Positions 26,901 to 35,718 of a DNA stretch of 48,163 nt are shown here, piece by piece (within the stretch, counting starts at the first letter, position 1; every line of letters starts with the position of its first letter). The translations under genes and the position numbers were made by a program. The stretch is from Lingula anatina. Taxonomy: Eukaryota; Brachiopoda; Lingulata; Lingulida; Lingulidae. The notes beneath the pieces are model-generated. The model made no database searches, was not told the DNA's origin, and saw only the letters and a list, made by a program, of their open reading frames with translations. Location: the NCBI RefSeq assembly GCF_001039355.2, contig NW_019775456.1:145145-193307 (forward strand), read 5' to 3'.

Positions 26901-29900
26901 AATTGAAACCAACTCAAAATAAATACTAGTTTTTTAGTCAAATGTAAGGGATGTCAAACCAAATAAAAGTTGTAAGGGGATACATTCAAGGTCCTTTCCT
27001 TGTGTGACTGATTAAAAGATCATTTAACTGAACATAGGGCTTTCTACCTCCCAAAGGTAGAACATATAACTAATTTTTGTTTTGCAAAATAAAACCGACT
27101 TGGATAAATATGGGAGTAAATTCAACAACATATTCCTAATTTTTAAGCATGTCTAATACAACACAACATAGACATTTGTGCAAAAGAAGAAAATCAACAA
27201 AATACTATAAGCATACTTTTTTGATAATTAATACCTGTATAAAGTTTTCATGTTCCAGTGGAAACTTCAAAGGTATAATGATCATGTTTATATTTCATCA
27301 TTTACAGAAGTATTATCAATTATTATTATTATTTTGAATCAAAGGTACTTGACAATAAGTAATGTTAATTTTATTTCTTATATCACAGAAAAATACCACC
27401 CAGCTGCAATTCTACATATGGTGTAAAGAATATTATTCTCCTATCACACCATACCAGTTGAAAAAGTTGATGATGTCCAAGCCAAAATACTCAGAGGAAA
27501 TAAACCTTTCTTTTATTTACAGAGGTAACTGAAGTTGAACACTGAACTCTATCAAGGCTACCAAGAACCAGTACATAACTTTTAAAACTTGACATTAATA
27601 TCCAACTGCAGTGGCAATGCGTACATCTACTCTTGTCGTCAGCTTTAAACAAGCCAGCAATAGCTGACAAATGTACACCTAAATCAGCTTACACATTAAG
27701 ACTAATAAAATAATACAATACTATTCAAACTCTGGGAATAAACAGATCCTGTCCATTTTTAAACCCGACCTGCATTAGAAAGCAGTGAGTAATCACCATA
27801 AGTTTGAAGCAAAATGACTGCGACTTCCGAGAAATGTCAATGAATTAAGGTCCAGCTACATGTGACTAGGAGAGAATCAGGTTATGGCAATACGTATAGT
27901 AAGGAGTAGTACGCTATACTTAAAATAACAGATAGCAGACAGTTATCAGGCCTGACTTACCATTCCAATTGTGTCAAGATGTTGCTGTATTAGCCGCAGC
28001 AGAGTAGAAATAACACATGGATGTGACGTGGCCAGTGTGGCCAGGAGCTGCCGGCCTGTCTTGGCGCAGAATTCTCTGGTATGAGTGCTCACATAGGATA
28101 TCTACAAAAAATATGTATCGTAAATACTATCAAAAAAGCTTAAGAGATGAAAAACAAAAACAGAGATATGAATCTTTTGCATATGCATATGCATATGCAA
28201 AGTAAATCTTGGGTACCATTCCAAAGGATCAACATGTATTTCAATTTTAAGGTAAAATGCAATCAGAATCCTTTAAATACAATATGTCCAAAAACCCAAC
28301 CTCAAACATTTCCTCTGTGATGGCATTGACAAACTCTATGTCCTCTGGAGGCCTGGACCTGGCCATGTTGGTGAATGCTGTCAACAAGTAGGTGGCCTCT
28401 GAGAGAGGCATTGCCAGCAGTTTCTCCTCAAAAGCGAGTTTGCTGTCAGGATCTGTAAAATTCAGGATTTCAATCTACAAATTAAACCAGTTTTCACTTT
28501 GTCAATGTCTTACATGCATTGTGTAAATGTTGAAGAAATCTGTAGTTCTTTACACTGATTTGTGATTTTGCGCTCTTCTACTGCCAGTCTAGATACTGTC
28601 AGCAGCATCACAAAAATAATTTCTAAAATCACATCACAAAAATAATTTCTAAAATCACATATATTGAACATGATAATTACACCACCTTTCATTTTCTGCT
28701 TGCAAATCTCTACTGAAAATTGCACTGTTTCCCCTGCATCAACAAAATGTAGTAACCATAGTAACTTCCACATCATCTCCATGGAAACACTGCCATATGG
28801 CATATCAGCCATGAATTGCCAAGACCCAAGCCTGAAAAAAAATCAAAAAGTAAAAAGAACTTTCAATTAGTAAGAAATGACAAGTTATAAAAAACTATTT
28901 CCTTGTTCTTGTCTTATATTTGAATTTATTAAAAACCTTTATTTACCATCAAATTATCTATATTACAACATTTGTTCATTCAATAACTGAACCCCTACTT
29001 TTTTTAAGTATTATAACTGCCATATTGCAACCAATGAATATACCAAGACTAAGGCTCAGCTCTACCTGGGAATTTTGAAAATCTGTGTGTACAATTTTAA
29101 AAGGTCTGGTTATACCCCTGCATATTTCCAGCAAAGCATACAAGTTGATTATTTAGAATCTGCATAATGTACCACCACATTGGAAAAACATGGGATCCAT
29201 ACTCACTTCTGTGCAGAAAGGATGCAGTCAGTTGCCCTCATGAAAACATGATCAAGTTCAAGCTGCAGCCTTTGCTTTGACTGCTCTGGGAGATGCGAAA
29301 ATGCGCTTTTGAAGTTCATCCAATGGTCAGACACAAACTGAATGGTATGCCTTAATTACGAAATTGAGGAATATCCTTTAAAAATCATGTATACAATATT
29401 TGTTTTGTCAGCAAACACAGTTCACCTAAGTTCAATCAATCTGTAAACAATGAATAAAAGATGAATAGTCAACTAAGGCAATTTATTGTCTCTATTTAAC
29501 AACAATGAACAGCAACAACAAAAAAGATAAACATACTTATTTTAATATTTTCATCATGCACAGTTTCATATAATGCTTTATATAATGCCAAACCTAGACA
29601 TGACCTTTATATTAACTCGAACACAAAACAATGGCATCTACCTGACCAATCTTCCAATTCTCTTGTTAAACTGCCTGTATCTTCCTAGTTTGAAAGTCTG
29701 CAAACCTTGTCCTAAAATCTTCATGAGACTAGTGGCAAAGGCAAACAACCTGAGCATGGACTGCTCTGAACTTTTATGTATAAAATAAAGATCTTGTCCT
29801 AAAATGATAAATATATAATGACTTGCTCTATATGCCAGCCTTTATCTAAAAGCAACACTTATTTCAATCATAAACATTCTTCATATATACTGTTTTTTCT

Positions 29901-32900
29901 CATCTATTCAAACATGCCAGTCAAAGCTTTATTATTCTTTTATCATATCTTTAAATTAAAATTTATATTCTTTTACATAATCATAATGGCACAAATTTAA
30001 TATGAGTATGTCCTGACCTTCTTCATCTGTCTCTATAAGTAAAGCATGCCTGAACACGGCATCTAATGGAAACTGATGCAGCAGAGCCACCACATCATTC
30101 TCCTGCAAGTACTGCCAGCTGTTGGCTGGGTCTTCATCCTTCAAAAATACAATACTCTTGCTACTTACTGTTTCCAAAACAAACAGAACTAATTTTAATT
30201 ACTTAAAAGTAATCTGTTGCTATAATATTTTTTCTTTCTATTTTTAAATTTTCTTCCATGATATATTTTTGTCACAAGACAACTGTAGGACATAATACTT
30301 GTTCCCTGGTAACAATACTACTTATACTTTATGTCCACCTACTTATATGTCTACTTTTGTCTGTGTATTTGTTGTGGATAAACCAATTTGAAAAAGTAGG
30401 TCTTTGTTTGAGAAATGAGTGTGTTCTGTTCCTGCTATAATATGATATGAAGAAACTTAATGCTGTTAACCAGAAATCATGCAAATTGTGTGGACTCCTA
30501 ATATTTTTCTGGAAATATAACTCATCTGATGAAACTGCTCAATATTCACAATTAATACATATACACTGGTACACATTTTCTTGCAGTGTTGCACCACACA
30601 AGCTCACTATTCTAAAGCAAATGGTTCATATTGTTTGGTACCTCCTCTCCATCTGAGTCTACCAGCACCCAGGGGTTGTCCACCCCATTGTCTGCTGAGG
30701 GGGTCAAGGACACATTCATATGACTGAGAAAGTCAGTCCTGGCCCTAGGAAAGAAAAACAATACAATAACTAGAAAAGCACTCAGAAAGTGCAAACCTAT
30801 GTCAAAATAAATAATTGACTAATAATTAATTAATTAATTAATTAATTAATGGGTCATCACCAAAATCTTATCACTTGTAGGTTAGCCTGTTTCACAACAA
30901 CAATACAATACACAACTAGAAAAGCTCTCAGAGAGTGCAGACCTCTCCCAAAACAAATAATTAACCCATAATTAATTCATGGATCATCACCAAAATCTTA
31001 TCACCTTCAAGTTAGCCCGTTTTTGACCTATCCTGAAATTTTTATCAAAATCCATACCAAACTTTTTGAGTTAAGCTGGTGATTAACAGATAAACAGAGA
31101 TAAAAACACAACATTCTAATACCTCCCATTATCCAGAGATAATAATATGCTAAAGTACTGAATAGCATCATTTTAACATGATGATAATAAAGGAATTTAC
31201 TTGATAGCAACTTACAAGCACCAAAATACATTTCACATTTTTATAAAATGTGTATCACTACCAGAAGAACATATAGTTAACATATCATTGGATAGCATTT
31301 AATTGGTGATGTTACTCCCCAACAAAATTGTAACAGTTAATTATCATTAAACAGTGCACAACAACAGTGCACAATACCACAGGCTGTACATACTTCACAG
31401 GCAACATCAAGGTGGCCAGCATGGCTATGAAGTTGTCCAGCAAGGGTCCTCCAAGGGAGCTCTGCCCCCTGGACAATCTGGGCTGGACAAGCTGGATATA
31501 ATTACTGGCCCACTTGCCCACACCTGCTGGGCAGCGCAGCACATGATTTAATATAAACCAGTGGTCTTCCAATGTGGCTATCCTCAGTAAACTTGCCACC
31601 TAATAATGTAAAGATAGAAAGCTATAAAAACAATGTATGTAGCAATTTGCTAACATTTTCAACTGACAGTGTCTGTACATGTACATTAAAAGAAGTTCTC
31701 AACACAATTAATACAGTTTTTATATTTTATATCTTATTCAATGAAGTGTGTCTATCAACAAACAGAGACAAATTCAGTTTGGACAAAATGATAAAAAAAT
31801 CCAGAACAAGGACTATACCAATCTTGTGAGCCACATTCTAGCATCCTGAGTGAACTGCTCATCTTTCACAGGTCTTCTTTGGAATAGAAAAAGAATACTT
31901 ATGCACTTCTTCAACATTGACATTTGCTGATCTGCTTGTGGACTCCTTTGCTCTGGCAAAAAAGCTACAACAAAAGCATAAATATTGAGTTTGTTGTATA
32001 TGCTCAATAAATTCCTTTACATAAAAAAGTTTCTTTGGATATTCAAACAGTCATGTTGAAGAATAGTCACAAAGATTATGTTCACTAATTTAATTTTATA
32101 AATCACAAATGCGTAAACAAACCCCAGTATAACCAAACTATGCATTTTACAGAAATATAATTTACCTTATATTTTGCATAAACAGTGATTACAAGGACTA
32201 GAAACTGCTAACACGAAGAATATATATTTTAAGCAGCATTCAAGACATGAAACTATGTAAAAAATCTTACATTCTATAACATAGCTTTACCTTGAACTGG
32301 TGCATTTCTGGGAATTTCTTGTAGAAAGGGGCAATTTATGTAAAGTTGATGAATGTAGGACTCAACTTGAAGCCTGAGGGGAAAATACACCAATCAATTT
32401 CATTGTAAGAATGAACATCAAGGTAGATATTTATGTAAAAATGACTAAGTATTAACCTAATAACAAACAGAATGGAAACTATCCACATTATTCATGCATG
32501 CATCACATGCAACACAATTAACTTAACTGAAAGAAACAACAGGCATGTCAATCTGACTTATTGTTTGTAACAACCTGATTATCAATATCATATCACCATG
32601 GTTACTGTAATAAAAAAATTAATTAATAGTGATAATCCGATCTTAGTTTCAGTTAATCAAATAGACATGCCTTTAGTACTTTTACCAACCTAGAAAGCTG
32701 AGCTGAATATGCATGCAATGCCAAGGAGTCATATAATGCTGTCCTAATGCTGCTTAGAGATTTATTAATATCCCCTGCAACCTTGTCATCAAATGTCACT
32801 TGTAAATACTGGTGATTTTCTGACACACTGACTTTGTCCAAACAGGTGCCCTGGATAAAAAAAAAAACAATGTTATTATTTTTAGGTAAAAAAAAAACAG

Positions 32901-35685
32901 TAATGATTTCATGGTATTATTCTAAATATCTTCGGATATTTTGAACAGCTTGGTTCAGTTTAACACACCATTTGAAATCACTGTAGAAAAAAGGCAATGA
33001 ATAAGAGAGGAATATTCTTTAAAGGGTGAAGGTACTCCTGAATGTTTGAAAACAAAGTTGTCATTTGGAACATTCCTAAGAATGAAAAATGTTTCTTTGG
33101 GCTTAAGAGTGCGACTGATTTTTCTTTCTGGGATATGTAGATCTTTCTCTAAATTTTATCAAAAACATGAAAAAAACCCTAAAAATTTTTCTGAACAAAA
33201 AGCACTTTTTTCTTACTTGAGCTGTTGCGATGTGCTCTGATGTCACCCACACCATTTCTTCCTGCCTTTTGAATTCTTTTTGTAAGCCACTTAACTCTCC
33301 TTCACCATTGACATAATTGACACGGGCCCTGTAGTAGTTCATCAACAGTTCATAAAACTCATGTTTGTCCTGCTGTGCTTGCTGAAAATGACGATAACTA
33401 TATTAAGAAAACATATACTGTTATATTTTCAATTCATCTAATGAAATTGTTAGCTGGTAATAATGAATACATTAAGAAGACCAATCACTGCAGTAAAAAA
33501 CAAGTCAAAGGTCCATACCTAAAAAAAAAAAAACCCAGGCCGATTGTATTGGTCTTGGTTTGCAAAATGTTGGGAGATGAAGATAAAGAGGACAATTTCT
33601 ACAACCCATAGATCTGTTTGGCTAACAACACCATCAAATAGTTGCCATACATAAAGAATCACAATTTATTTTTATGAACCTTAATTCCTAGAGTCAAAAT
33701 TAGAGACTTCACTGAGAGAGCAATATTTACATTTATGCCATCTTTTACCTGTAAGAAGTCATCCACAAACACTTGCTGATGTTCTAAAAGCGGGTTGTAA
33801 TACAGTGACTTCAGCTGCTCATCTGAAAATGGTCTGAGGATTATATCAGGACTAAGTAACTCTTTCAACTGAGGATAAATCTTCCTGTGGACAACTTTAC
33901 TTTTTCTTTTGGTAGGTTCTTCTACTGAGACAGAAGTTTTCGCACTTTGTTCAACTGACTTCACTTGTGTTGCATTTGTTGATTTAACCTTTGTTTCTTC
34001 CTGTTCTTCAACCATGCCTTGTGATATGCTTTTAGTAGCACTGACCAGTTCCTCAGTTGCATTTGAAGTGTTTTCTTGTTTTTGATTTTCTAATGTTGTT
34101 CCTTCTTCAGGTGTGGCATGGTTAACAGAATCCTCCTCAAGTATTTTGAAGGACTGATCTTTATTGGTAGATTCAGTATTGTCATTGTCTACTGGTAAAC
34201 TTTCTTCTTCTTTTTTATGCTGTTTTTCACCAGAGCGACTTTCAGATGAGCTATTTTCTAAATGCACATCTGGTGGCAAATTTTCATTTAAAACTTCAGT
34301 ATCAACAGGTGTGTTGATGACTGATGCCAGCTTTCCTTCACTTTCCTCTGGAACGTCAATGTTTTTTCTACTTGATTCTTTTTCCTCATTTTGCAAAGGG
34401 CTGTCAATTTCTGTTGACTTATCACTTCCAGGTTCAGGACTCAGTTTGTCTTTCTGAACTACTTGCTGTCCACTTAGTTCTTCCACTTTTTCATCCTCCT
34501 CTCCAATGTTGTCACCTGGTTCAGTACTTTTGGTTTTCTTGCCTTTGCTTTTAACCTGGAATAATAAACATTTTACAAATCAAACAAGTTTCAGCTTTCC
34601 TCAACCTTATCAGTAAAACATGAACGTGTATCTTGGCTTCTACAACAACAGGACCCTAAATTTTCTATTCTTTAATAATCCAAGTTTCATATTCCCCTTT
34701 GAGAAATCATCTGCTGGCCAAGTTATGCTTCCCACAGGCTTGTTTACTTCGCCTGTCCTATCTATACTTCTAGCAAAATAATTTTTTCTGCTTCATATTT
34801 GATTGGTCGGCGAATAGCTATAAAGCTAATGTTTCCTTTCAATTTATACCCGACATGAAATAAAATTTATTGTATTGTATTGTATTGTATTGTATTGTAT
34901 TGTATTGTATTGTAATGTATTGTATTGTATTGTATTGTAATGTATTGTATTGTAATGTATTGTATTGTATTGTATTGTATTGTAATGTATTGTATTGTAT
35001 TGTATTGTATTGTAATCTATTGTATTGTATTGTATTGTATTGTATTGTATTGTAATGTATTGTATTGGTCAGGTAGGAACCATGGAGAGTCTGCAAAAAT
35101 CATCTCTCATCTAGGCTAATACACCATCTCAAGATTGGAGTTTAAGACTGTTAATACAAGTAGCATACTATGTACCATGTATACATGTAAATACTCTGTA
35201 CAGCCCCACCCCTACCCCAACTCACCCCCTCAACCCCCACCCCCGACTCCCTTATTACAGTTAACATTTAACAATACACTAGTGTACAAACTTGTACTGT
35301 ACATGCACATCGTACAATGTCGGCACATTAAACACATAGCAAAACTGAGTCTATGCGTGTCCCAAACTGATGGAATTTGGACTCTTTCAATGAAACATTT
35401 TCAAATATTGTAGAGCATACACGCACAGTTTAGGAATACATGGCATGATGCCATACACAGCAATTTGCAATATCTACGGTCAGCTGACTAAGAGTCAAAA
35501 TAGTTATCTAAAACGAAAATTACTTCTAAGACTTCTCGTTCTTAAAATGCAAATGGAACATCATGACTGCAAATCCCAAAACGAAATCGGGATCACAAAT
35601 ATTCAAACGTACATACAGAATGAAAACAATTTGAATATTTCACCTTTGATTTTTTAGGTTTCCTCTCTTTCACTGCTTCCGCCAT
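5900..35685 (-). CDS. EPG5: EPG5, ectopic P-granules autophagy protein 5, complete (46 coding exons, 2584 aa)
   Basis: EPG5 is a large, mostly helical protein of late endosomes and lysosomes. It binds Rab7, LC3 and SNARE complexes and tethers autophagosomes for fusion; loss of human EPG5 causes Vici syndrome. I assembled 46 exons by following the similarity to remembered human EPG5 and requiring GT-AG borders. Summed exon lengths are 7755 nt, every junction phase is consistent, and there is no internal stop. The start (35685) is supported by MAEAVK, identical to the human N terminus. The C terminus (FRLVARSLSAFLQAQ) also matches. Near-identical blocks include PPTRQFFSSCIEILGQ and LNHVLRCPAGV. 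Exon coordinates are given in the five block entries. Exact borders are my reading and a few may shift by codons. Confidence 0.96.
7863..8006. repeat. Local direct duplication, 53-bp identical copies 91 bp apart
   Basis: The 53-bp sequence at 7863-7915 (starting ATTTGAGCAAATACAACC) recurs identically at 7954-8006, inside EPG5 intron 42. Perfect identity suggests a recent tandem duplication or an assembly artefact. Confidence 0.85.
10207..10374. mobile_element. hAT-like MITE, 168 bp
   Basis: The element begins CAGGGGCGGATT and ends GGATCCGCCCCTG, giving an 11-bp terminal inverted repeat, CAGGGGCGGAT. Termini starting CAGGGGCGGA are common among hAT elements of animals. The flanks contain TGCATGTG on both sides, although the right copy is 3 bp away from the end, so an 8-bp target-site duplication is only suggestive. 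The interior repeats GGAAGAC(T/G)GTCA three times (10241, 10295, 10338). It has no coding capacity. It lies in EPG5 intron 38. Confidence 0.65.
11042..11160. other. Small GC-rich, CpG-bearing patch in EPG5 intron 37
   Basis: In otherwise AT-rich intron 37 (10698-11344), this patch contains several CpGs and opens with a perfect small hairpin, GTGTTC-aac-GAACAC. I cannot assign a function. It may be a fragment of an old inserted element. Confidence 0.3.
11345..18300 (-). CDS. EPG5: EPG5 exons 25-37: coiled coil and most conserved core (aa 1366-1960)
   Basis: Exons are 18189-18300, 16890-17013, 16280-16424, 15930-16101, 15398-15488, 15189-15266, 14791-14933, 14214-14376, 13502-13696, 12952-13083, 12445-12526, 12074-12216 and 11345-11549. 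Exon 25 encodes a poly-Glu stretch and can start at either of two adjacent acceptors. Exon 31 encodes a charged heptad-like segment (EEKKRNESVYQRVEENR), aligning with the human coiled coil. Exons 32-33 are the best conserved: PPTRQFFSSCIEILGQ, then LETILKSPSLGGLLAPHFFP and MYEQV. Exon 37 carries FGLYSQWKPYV (human FGLFSKWSPYM). Intron 25 (17014-18188) has a possible decayed mobile-element ORF; intron 32 has a MITE-like element. Confidence 0.93.
13755..14078. mobile_element. MITE-like element with ~22-bp terminal inverted repeats
   Basis: The left end is ACAGTCATTCTTTGCTAGTG (13755 on). The right end (14057-14078), read on the opposite strand, gives the same sequence with one difference in the second position of the CAGTC motif. 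The element is about 324 bp with no coding capacity and lies in EPG5 intron 32 (13697-14213). The ambiguous base N at 14023 is inside it. The target-site duplication is not clear and the superfamily is not assigned. Confidence 0.65.
14952..14998. repeat. (ATT)n microsatellite
   Basis: About 16 uninterrupted trinucleotide units lie in EPG5 intron 30, starting about 20 bp from the exon 31 acceptor, in the polypyrimidine/branch-point region of the minus-strand intron. Confidence 0.95.
17380..17900 (+). pseudogene. Possible decayed mobile-element ORF in EPG5 intron 25
   Basis: On the plus strand, an ATG at 17656 opens MPPKTNKEKKGKRSNKQ and continues through a Glu/Gly/Ser-rich stretch until a stop. 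After a frame change the reading continues DEDQYIDETEGS and then an amphipathic stretch (LFLQYITQKMSKQK). A basic N terminus followed by an acidic stretch and a helix resembles the first ORF of many retroelements. However, no zinc knuckle, reverse transcriptase or integrase is present. Together with the less AT-rich sequence just upstream (17250-17600), this suggests an inserted, broken element. The assignment is tentative. Confidence 0.3.
18301..18306 (-). promoter_or_regulatory. Tandem NAGNAG splice acceptor of EPG5 exon 25
   Basis: The minus strand reads AAGCAG immediately before exon 25. Both AGs keep the reading frame. The proximal site gives DEERSG; the distal one adds one alanine codon ahead of it (ADEERSG). 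This type of acceptor often gives isoforms that differ by one residue. Confidence 0.6.
18485..19560 (-). repeat. Second copy of the ~145-bp tandem repeat element, inside EPG5 intron 24
   Basis: The end module (18485-18610, containing GAGGCGATACCGCCTCC and CTTGTCCTTGACAAGCTC) is the reverse complement of the one at 300-430. It is followed by at least four units marked by TCAAGGTCA or a derivative at 18906, 19040, 19185 and 19331, spacing 134, 145 and 146 bp. Two units carry a perfect AGGTCAAAGGTCA (19024-19036 and 19315-19327). A second partial end-like segment with CCCTTGACAAGTTC lies near 19525. No transposase or reverse transcriptase is visible, so the element is classed only as a dispersed repeat with internal tandem structure. 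Confidence 0.8.
19560..20220. repeat. Probable further inserted repeat with a GC-rich end, EPG5 intron 24
   Basis: The segment contains another AGGTCAAAGGTCA (19808-19820) in unrelated context, then abruptly turns GC-rich at about 20040-20205. The GC-rich part includes 9-bp GGAGCCGGC-type repeats (about 20113-20140) and an inverted repeat with 14-bp arms, AGTACCGCCAGCGT (20174-20187) against 20190-20203, one mismatch, 2-bp centre. The short ORFs here are open on both strands, as expected of a GC-rich repeat, and I do not call them genes. Confidence 0.45.
20274..25683 (-). CDS. EPG5: EPG5 exons 15-24: central helical block (aa 842-1365)
   Basis: Exons are 25519-25683, 24976-25098, 24443-24690, 24090-24230, 23640-23760, 22890-22993, 22559-22655, 21462-21698, 20963-21129 and 20274-20443. 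Conserved landmarks against human EPG5 are VSMYLFRELPLFLW (human VSLYLFKELPLYLW), WAWDTILKLRLHKH, SSLVSWIATG, IYRWGQQAL, HPLLPLLWQRFF and GLPERGGIGHKFF. Exon 24 is placed at the acceptor giving GLPE, which restores the human-like GLP and keeps phase. Intron 21 (21699-22558) contains a 142-bp palindrome and a dispersed repeat. Introns 17-20 and 23 hold only AT-rich sequence and short ATT/TTG runs (about 20690-20732). Confidence 0.93.
21809..21950. repeat. 142-bp near-perfect palindrome with ~62-bp arms, EPG5 intron 21
   Basis: The left arm (21809-21870) includes TATCAAACACAAGCTGAAAT and GTTAGCTTACGGCCAACCTG. The right arm (21889-21950) is its reverse complement with a handful of mismatches. 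The loop is about 18 bp (around GATGAAGGCC). The direct flanks also share GCTCTTATAAAAG on both sides (about 21759 and 21953), which may be an extension of the repeat or a target duplication. It resembles foldback MITEs. Confidence 0.8.
22023..22401. mobile_element. Dispersed repeat, copy 1 (ends ACCTCCGCCAAGG ... CCTTGGCAGAGGT)
   Basis: The segment begins ACTAGAAAAGCACTCAGAGA and carries ACCTCCGCCAAGG near its left end and the inverted CCTTGGCAGAGGT at its right end. The interior has two ATTGATC(C/T)(A/G)GATCACCACC modules and a (CAAA)n run at about 22353-22371. The same family occurs twice at 30768-31130. It has no coding capacity. Repeats of this look are spread through many animal genomes, but I cannot name the family with certainty. 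It lies in EPG5 intron 21. Confidence 0.65.
27961..32850 (-). CDS. EPG5: EPG5 exons 4-14: LC3-binding region and first helical block (aa 339-841)
   Basis: Exons are 32690-32850, 32291-32373, 31819-31964, 31394-31599, 30642-30744, 30018-30138, 29647-29765, 29207-29337, 28686-28831, 28301-28452 and 27961-28101. Exon 8 carries W562-V-L-V followed by DSDGEE. Exon 9 carries W579-Q-Y-L. These fit the WxxL LC3-interacting consensus and align with human WTLV and WILL. Other matches are FAFATSL, RYRQFNKRIG, FVSDHW and ADMPYGSVSMEMMWKL. Exons 9 and 10 use the less common donor GTCAGG; exon 13 uses GTTGGG. Intron 14 (25684-27960) is 2.3 kb and has no recognisable gene. Confidence 0.93.
28606..28657. repeat. 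26-bp perfect tandem duplication next to EPG5 exon 12
   Basis: The sequence starting CATCACAAAAATAATTTC (28606-28631) is repeated exactly at 28632-28657, beginning 29 bp inside intron 12 from the exon 12 donor. Confidence 0.9.
30106..30117 (-). other. EPG5: Second LC3-interacting motif WQYL (EPG5 aa 579-582)
   Basis: The codons for W-Q-Y-L in exon 9 align with human WILL. The two tryptophans are 17 residues apart here and in the human protein as I recall it. The context after the motif is QENDVV, less acidic than the first site. Confidence 0.65.
30660..30671 (-). other. EPG5: LC3-interacting motif WVLV (EPG5 aa 562-565)
   Basis: The codons for W-V-L-V lie in exon 8 and are followed by DSDGEE, the acidic context favoured by LC3-interacting motifs. 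The motif aligns with the human WTLV site. Confidence 0.8.
30768..31130. mobile_element. Two adjacent copies of the ACTAGAAAAGC dispersed repeat, EPG5 intron 7
   Basis: Copy A (30768-30912) is truncated after GTTAGCC and contains an (ATTA)n run at about 30817-30849. Copy B (30913-31130) continues through TTTTGACCTATCCTGAAA to ACCTCCCA. Both open ACTAGAAAAGC(A/T)CTCAGA and share CATCACCAAAATCTTATCAC. They match the copy at 22023-22401 and have no coding capacity. Confidence 0.65.
33217..35685 (-). CDS. EPG5: EPG5 exons 1-3: start and acidic N-terminal region (aa 1-338)
   Basis: Exons are 35644-35685, 33749-34555 and 33217-33381. Exon 1 encodes only 14 residues, ending KERKPKKSK. Exon 2 is by far the largest (807 nt). 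It opens with a Lys-rich stretch and then runs through a long Glu/Ser/Thr-rich segment that looks disordered. Its end aligns with the human segment that begins YPEL (here YPQLKELLSPD). Exon 3 contains DKHEFYELLMNYYRAR, matching human DRHEFYELLLNYSRCR. Intron 1 (34556-35643) holds a pentanucleotide array and a C-rich tract. Intron 2 (33382-33748) and intron 3 (32851-33216) show nothing notable. Confidence 0.93.
34868..35067. repeat. (TGTAT)n pentanucleotide array, ~40 units, EPG5 intron 1
   Basis: About 200 bp of TGTAT units include six TGTAA variants (34911, 34936, 34951, 34981, 35011 and 35051). It lies about 0.6-0.8 kb downstream of the EPG5 start codon. The long ORFs it produces on both strands are artefacts of the repeat. 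Confidence 0.97.
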
Positions 35686-35688
35686 CTT
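35679..35688 (-). promoter_or_regulatory. YY1-like motif AAGATGGCGG overlapping the EPG5 start codon
   Basis: The minus strand reads AAGATGGCGG with the EPG5 ATG inside it, a match to the core of the YY1 consensus AAnATGGCGGC. In animal promoters YY1 sites often sit just downstream of the transcription start and overlap the ATG, which would imply a very short 5' UTR here. Confidence 0.5.
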
Positions 35689-35697
35689 GTATGTTTG

Positions 35698-35718
35698 GTC
35701 ATGTGACAGGCACGTGAC
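35698..35718 (-). promoter_or_regulatory. Two CLEAR-like E-boxes upstream of EPG5
   Basis: GTCATGTGAC (35698-35707) differs from the CLEAR palindrome GTCACGTGAC at one base. GTCACGTGCC (minus strand, 35709-35718) contains a perfect CACGTG and also differs at one base. Both lie 13-33 bp upstream of the start codon. CLEAR elements bind TFEB/TFE3/MITF-type factors, which control lysosomal and autophagy genes. A G-rich stretch, GGGGAGGGGC, follows at about 35749-35758. Confidence 0.6.

Noticed and set aside
25684-27960. Long EPG5 intron 14 checked for a nested gene or missed exon
   Set aside because: Exons 14 and 15 join in phase and match human EPG5 without a gap; no ORF with a domain or clear splice pair was found inside.
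34839-35119. Long ORFs on both strands of the pentanucleotide array (YNTIQ-type and YCIVL-type repeats)
   Set aside because: They arise only because a 5-bp repeat lacking stops stays open; the peptides are pure 5-residue repeats inside an intron.
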